Assembly: GCA_019096155.1 (NCBI GenBank)
Contig: JAHCVI010000001.1
Location: forward strand, 5,208,001 to 5,272,000
Origin: Staphylotrichum longicolle
Taxonomy: Eukaryota; Ascomycota; Sordariomycetes; Sordariales; Chaetomiaceae
Reading direction: 5' to 3'
Length of the DNA: 64,000 nt
In this document: in pieces, positions 63,065-64,000 of the stretch
How the letters are laid out: each line of letters opens with the position of its first letter
Numbering within the stretch: position 1 is the stretch's first letter
Notes under the pieces: model-generated
Seen by the model: only the letters and a program-made list of their open reading frames with translations
Told to the model about the DNA's origin: nothing
Databases searched by the model: none
Made by a program: the position numbers and the translations under genes

Positions 63065-63967
63065 ATGGCCGCCGACGACCGCACCGAGACATCTTCCCAG
63101 GTGTCCTCTCATGGTGACCATGGATCCGTCGACTCTGGCTTCGCCTCGCCAAACTCGTCCACTGTCTCTCTTCCCCGGATATCCCTCACTCAGCCCCACT
63201 TGCAACACCTCAACAAGCAGCTCGAGTCCCAGCACCCTATGGACATCCTCCGTTTCTGCAGGATCTTCTTCCCCAACCTCTACCAATCGACGGCGTTCGG
63301 GCTGACCGGACTCGTCACCGTGGACATGCTCTCCAAGCTTGACGCCGAGGCCGGCACTCCCCAACCCATCGACCTCATCTTCCTCGACACCCTCTACCAC
63401 TTCCAGGAGACGTACGACCTCGTGGAGCGTGTCAAGGCCCGTTACAACACCCGCGTCCACGTCTTCAAGCCGGCAGACGTCGACACGGTCGCCGAGTTCG
63501 AGAAGATGTATGGCGAGAAGCTGTACGAGATGTCCTCGGAGCTGTACGACTGGATCGCCAAGGTGGAGCCGCTGCAGCGCGCCTACTCGGAGCTGAACGT
63601 CGCCGCCGTGCTCACCGGCCGGCGCCGGACGCAGGGCGGGCAGCGGGGTGACATCAAGGTCATCGAGGTTGATGAGGAGCGGGGCGTCGTCAAGATTAAC
63701 CCCCTCGCGAACTGGTCCTTCGCCCAGGTCAAGGCGTACGTCGACGAGCACAAGGTGCCCTACAACGCCCTCCTGGACCAGGGGTACAAGTCCGTCGGCG
63801 ACTGGCACTCGACCGTCCCCGTCGGCGAGGGCGAGGACGAGCGCGCCGGTCGGTGGAAGGGCCAGGAGAAGACCGAGTGCGGCATCCACAACAAGCAGAG
63901 CCGCTATGCGCAATGGCTCGAGAAGAACGCGGCGCAGCAAGCGCAGCAGCAGGTCCAGGCTGCCTGA
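63065..63967 (+). CDS. Phosphoadenosine phosphosulfate (PAPS) reductase
   Basis: Thioredoxin-dependent reduction of PAPS to sulfite in sulfate assimilation. A single exon of 300 residues from ATG 63065 (MAADDRTETSSQVSSHGDHG). Recognised by FGLTGLVTVDMLSKL (nucleotide-binding loop), IDLIFLDTLYHFQETYDLVE, VLTGRRRTQGGQRGDIKVIE (PAPS binding) and INPLANWSFAQVKAYVDEHK. The catalytic motif is KTECGIH, with the active-site Cys at residue ~272. Length is normal for fungal enzymes. The frame is open upstream without an ATG in good context, so the start chosen is the conserved one (ACCAACATGG). Orthologues: sA of Aspergillus, cys-5 of Neurospora, MET16 of yeast. In fungi this gene is usually induced by sulfur limitation. 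Confidence 0.97.
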   Translation: MAADDRTETSSQVSSHGDHGSVDSGFASPNSSTVSLPRISLTQPHLQHLNKQLESQHPMDILRFCRIFFPNLYQSTAFGLTGLVTVDMLSKLDAEAGTPQPIDLIFLDTLYHFQETYDLVERVKARYNTRVHVFKPADVDTVAEFEKMYGEKLYEMSSELYDWIAKVEPLQRAYSELNVAAVLTGRRRTQGGQRGDIKVIEVDEERGVVKINPLANWSFAQVKAYVDEHKVPYNALLDQGYKSVGDWHSTVPVGEGEDERAGRWKGQEKTECGIHNKQSRYAQWLEKNAAQQAQQQVQAA

Positions 63968-64000
63968 GCCTGAAGCTTATTCATCGTTCTGGGGTCCTAT

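Overview
The window looks like a chromosome segment from a filamentous ascomycete, most likely a Sordariomycete close to the Sordariales or Chaetomiaceae; I cannot name the genus. The reasons are gene density (about 21 protein genes in 64 kb), short introns (about 50-80 nt, GTAAGT-like donors, CTAAC or CTGAC branch points), GC-rich coding sequence, and typical gene content (palI/prr-5, an AspE-type septin, an Sls1/Rmp1-type mitochondrial factor, a fungal ATP sulfurylase with an APS-kinase-like tail). Most genes are interrupted. I rebuilt exon structures by hand from reading frame, splice signals and family sequence. All but the two incomplete genes (left edge, ATP sulfurylase) close to a whole number of codons.

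Layout, left to right. 1-769 (-): N-terminal part of a TRP-like/ML-like membrane protein cut by the window edge. 1957-4728 (-): large low-complexity protein of unknown function. 5964-~8079 (-): ATP sulfurylase, whose start codon I cannot find. 9561-13086 (-): secreted mucin-like protein with two internal repeat families. 15128-16477 (-): EI24/RRT8-like membrane protein. 17218-18851 (-): GDT1-type ion transporter. 19846-22496 (+): Myb/telobox-like protein, a candidate telomere-repeat binder. 23088-26130 (+): coatomer gamma. 27074-28445 (+): choline/ethanolamine phosphotransferase. 29441-30706 (-): AP-1-like bZIP factor. 33384-35236 (+): unknown protein. 36098-38301 (-): PalI pH sensor. 40411-42636 (+): Mcp2-like ABC1 kinase. 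45262-46849 (+): septin. 47663-49320 (-): Cys-rich protein of unknown function. 49744-50151 (+): SF3b10. 50418-51594 (-): Nse3/MAGE. 52064-54777 (+): Sls1-like. 55292-57153 (-): EF-1alpha. 59536-61005 (-): phosphoserine phosphatase. 63065-63967 (+): PAPS reductase.

Most of this is housekeeping: vesicle coat, phospholipid synthesis, translation, splicing, SMC5/6, mitochondrial expression. Sulfate assimilation appears at both ends (ATP sulfurylase and PAPS reductase), with serine synthesis (serine being the precursor of the carbon skeleton for cysteine) next to the latter. I see no transposon, CRISPR array, tRNA, rRNA or obvious secondary-metabolite cluster. The points most worth a second look are the ATP sulfurylase without a visible AUG, the two repeat families of the mucin-like protein, the telomere-type repeat in front of the telobox-like gene, and several unusual introns: a GC-AG intron, a 21-nt micro-exon, an exon consisting only of the start codon, and an in-frame intron in the bZIP gene.
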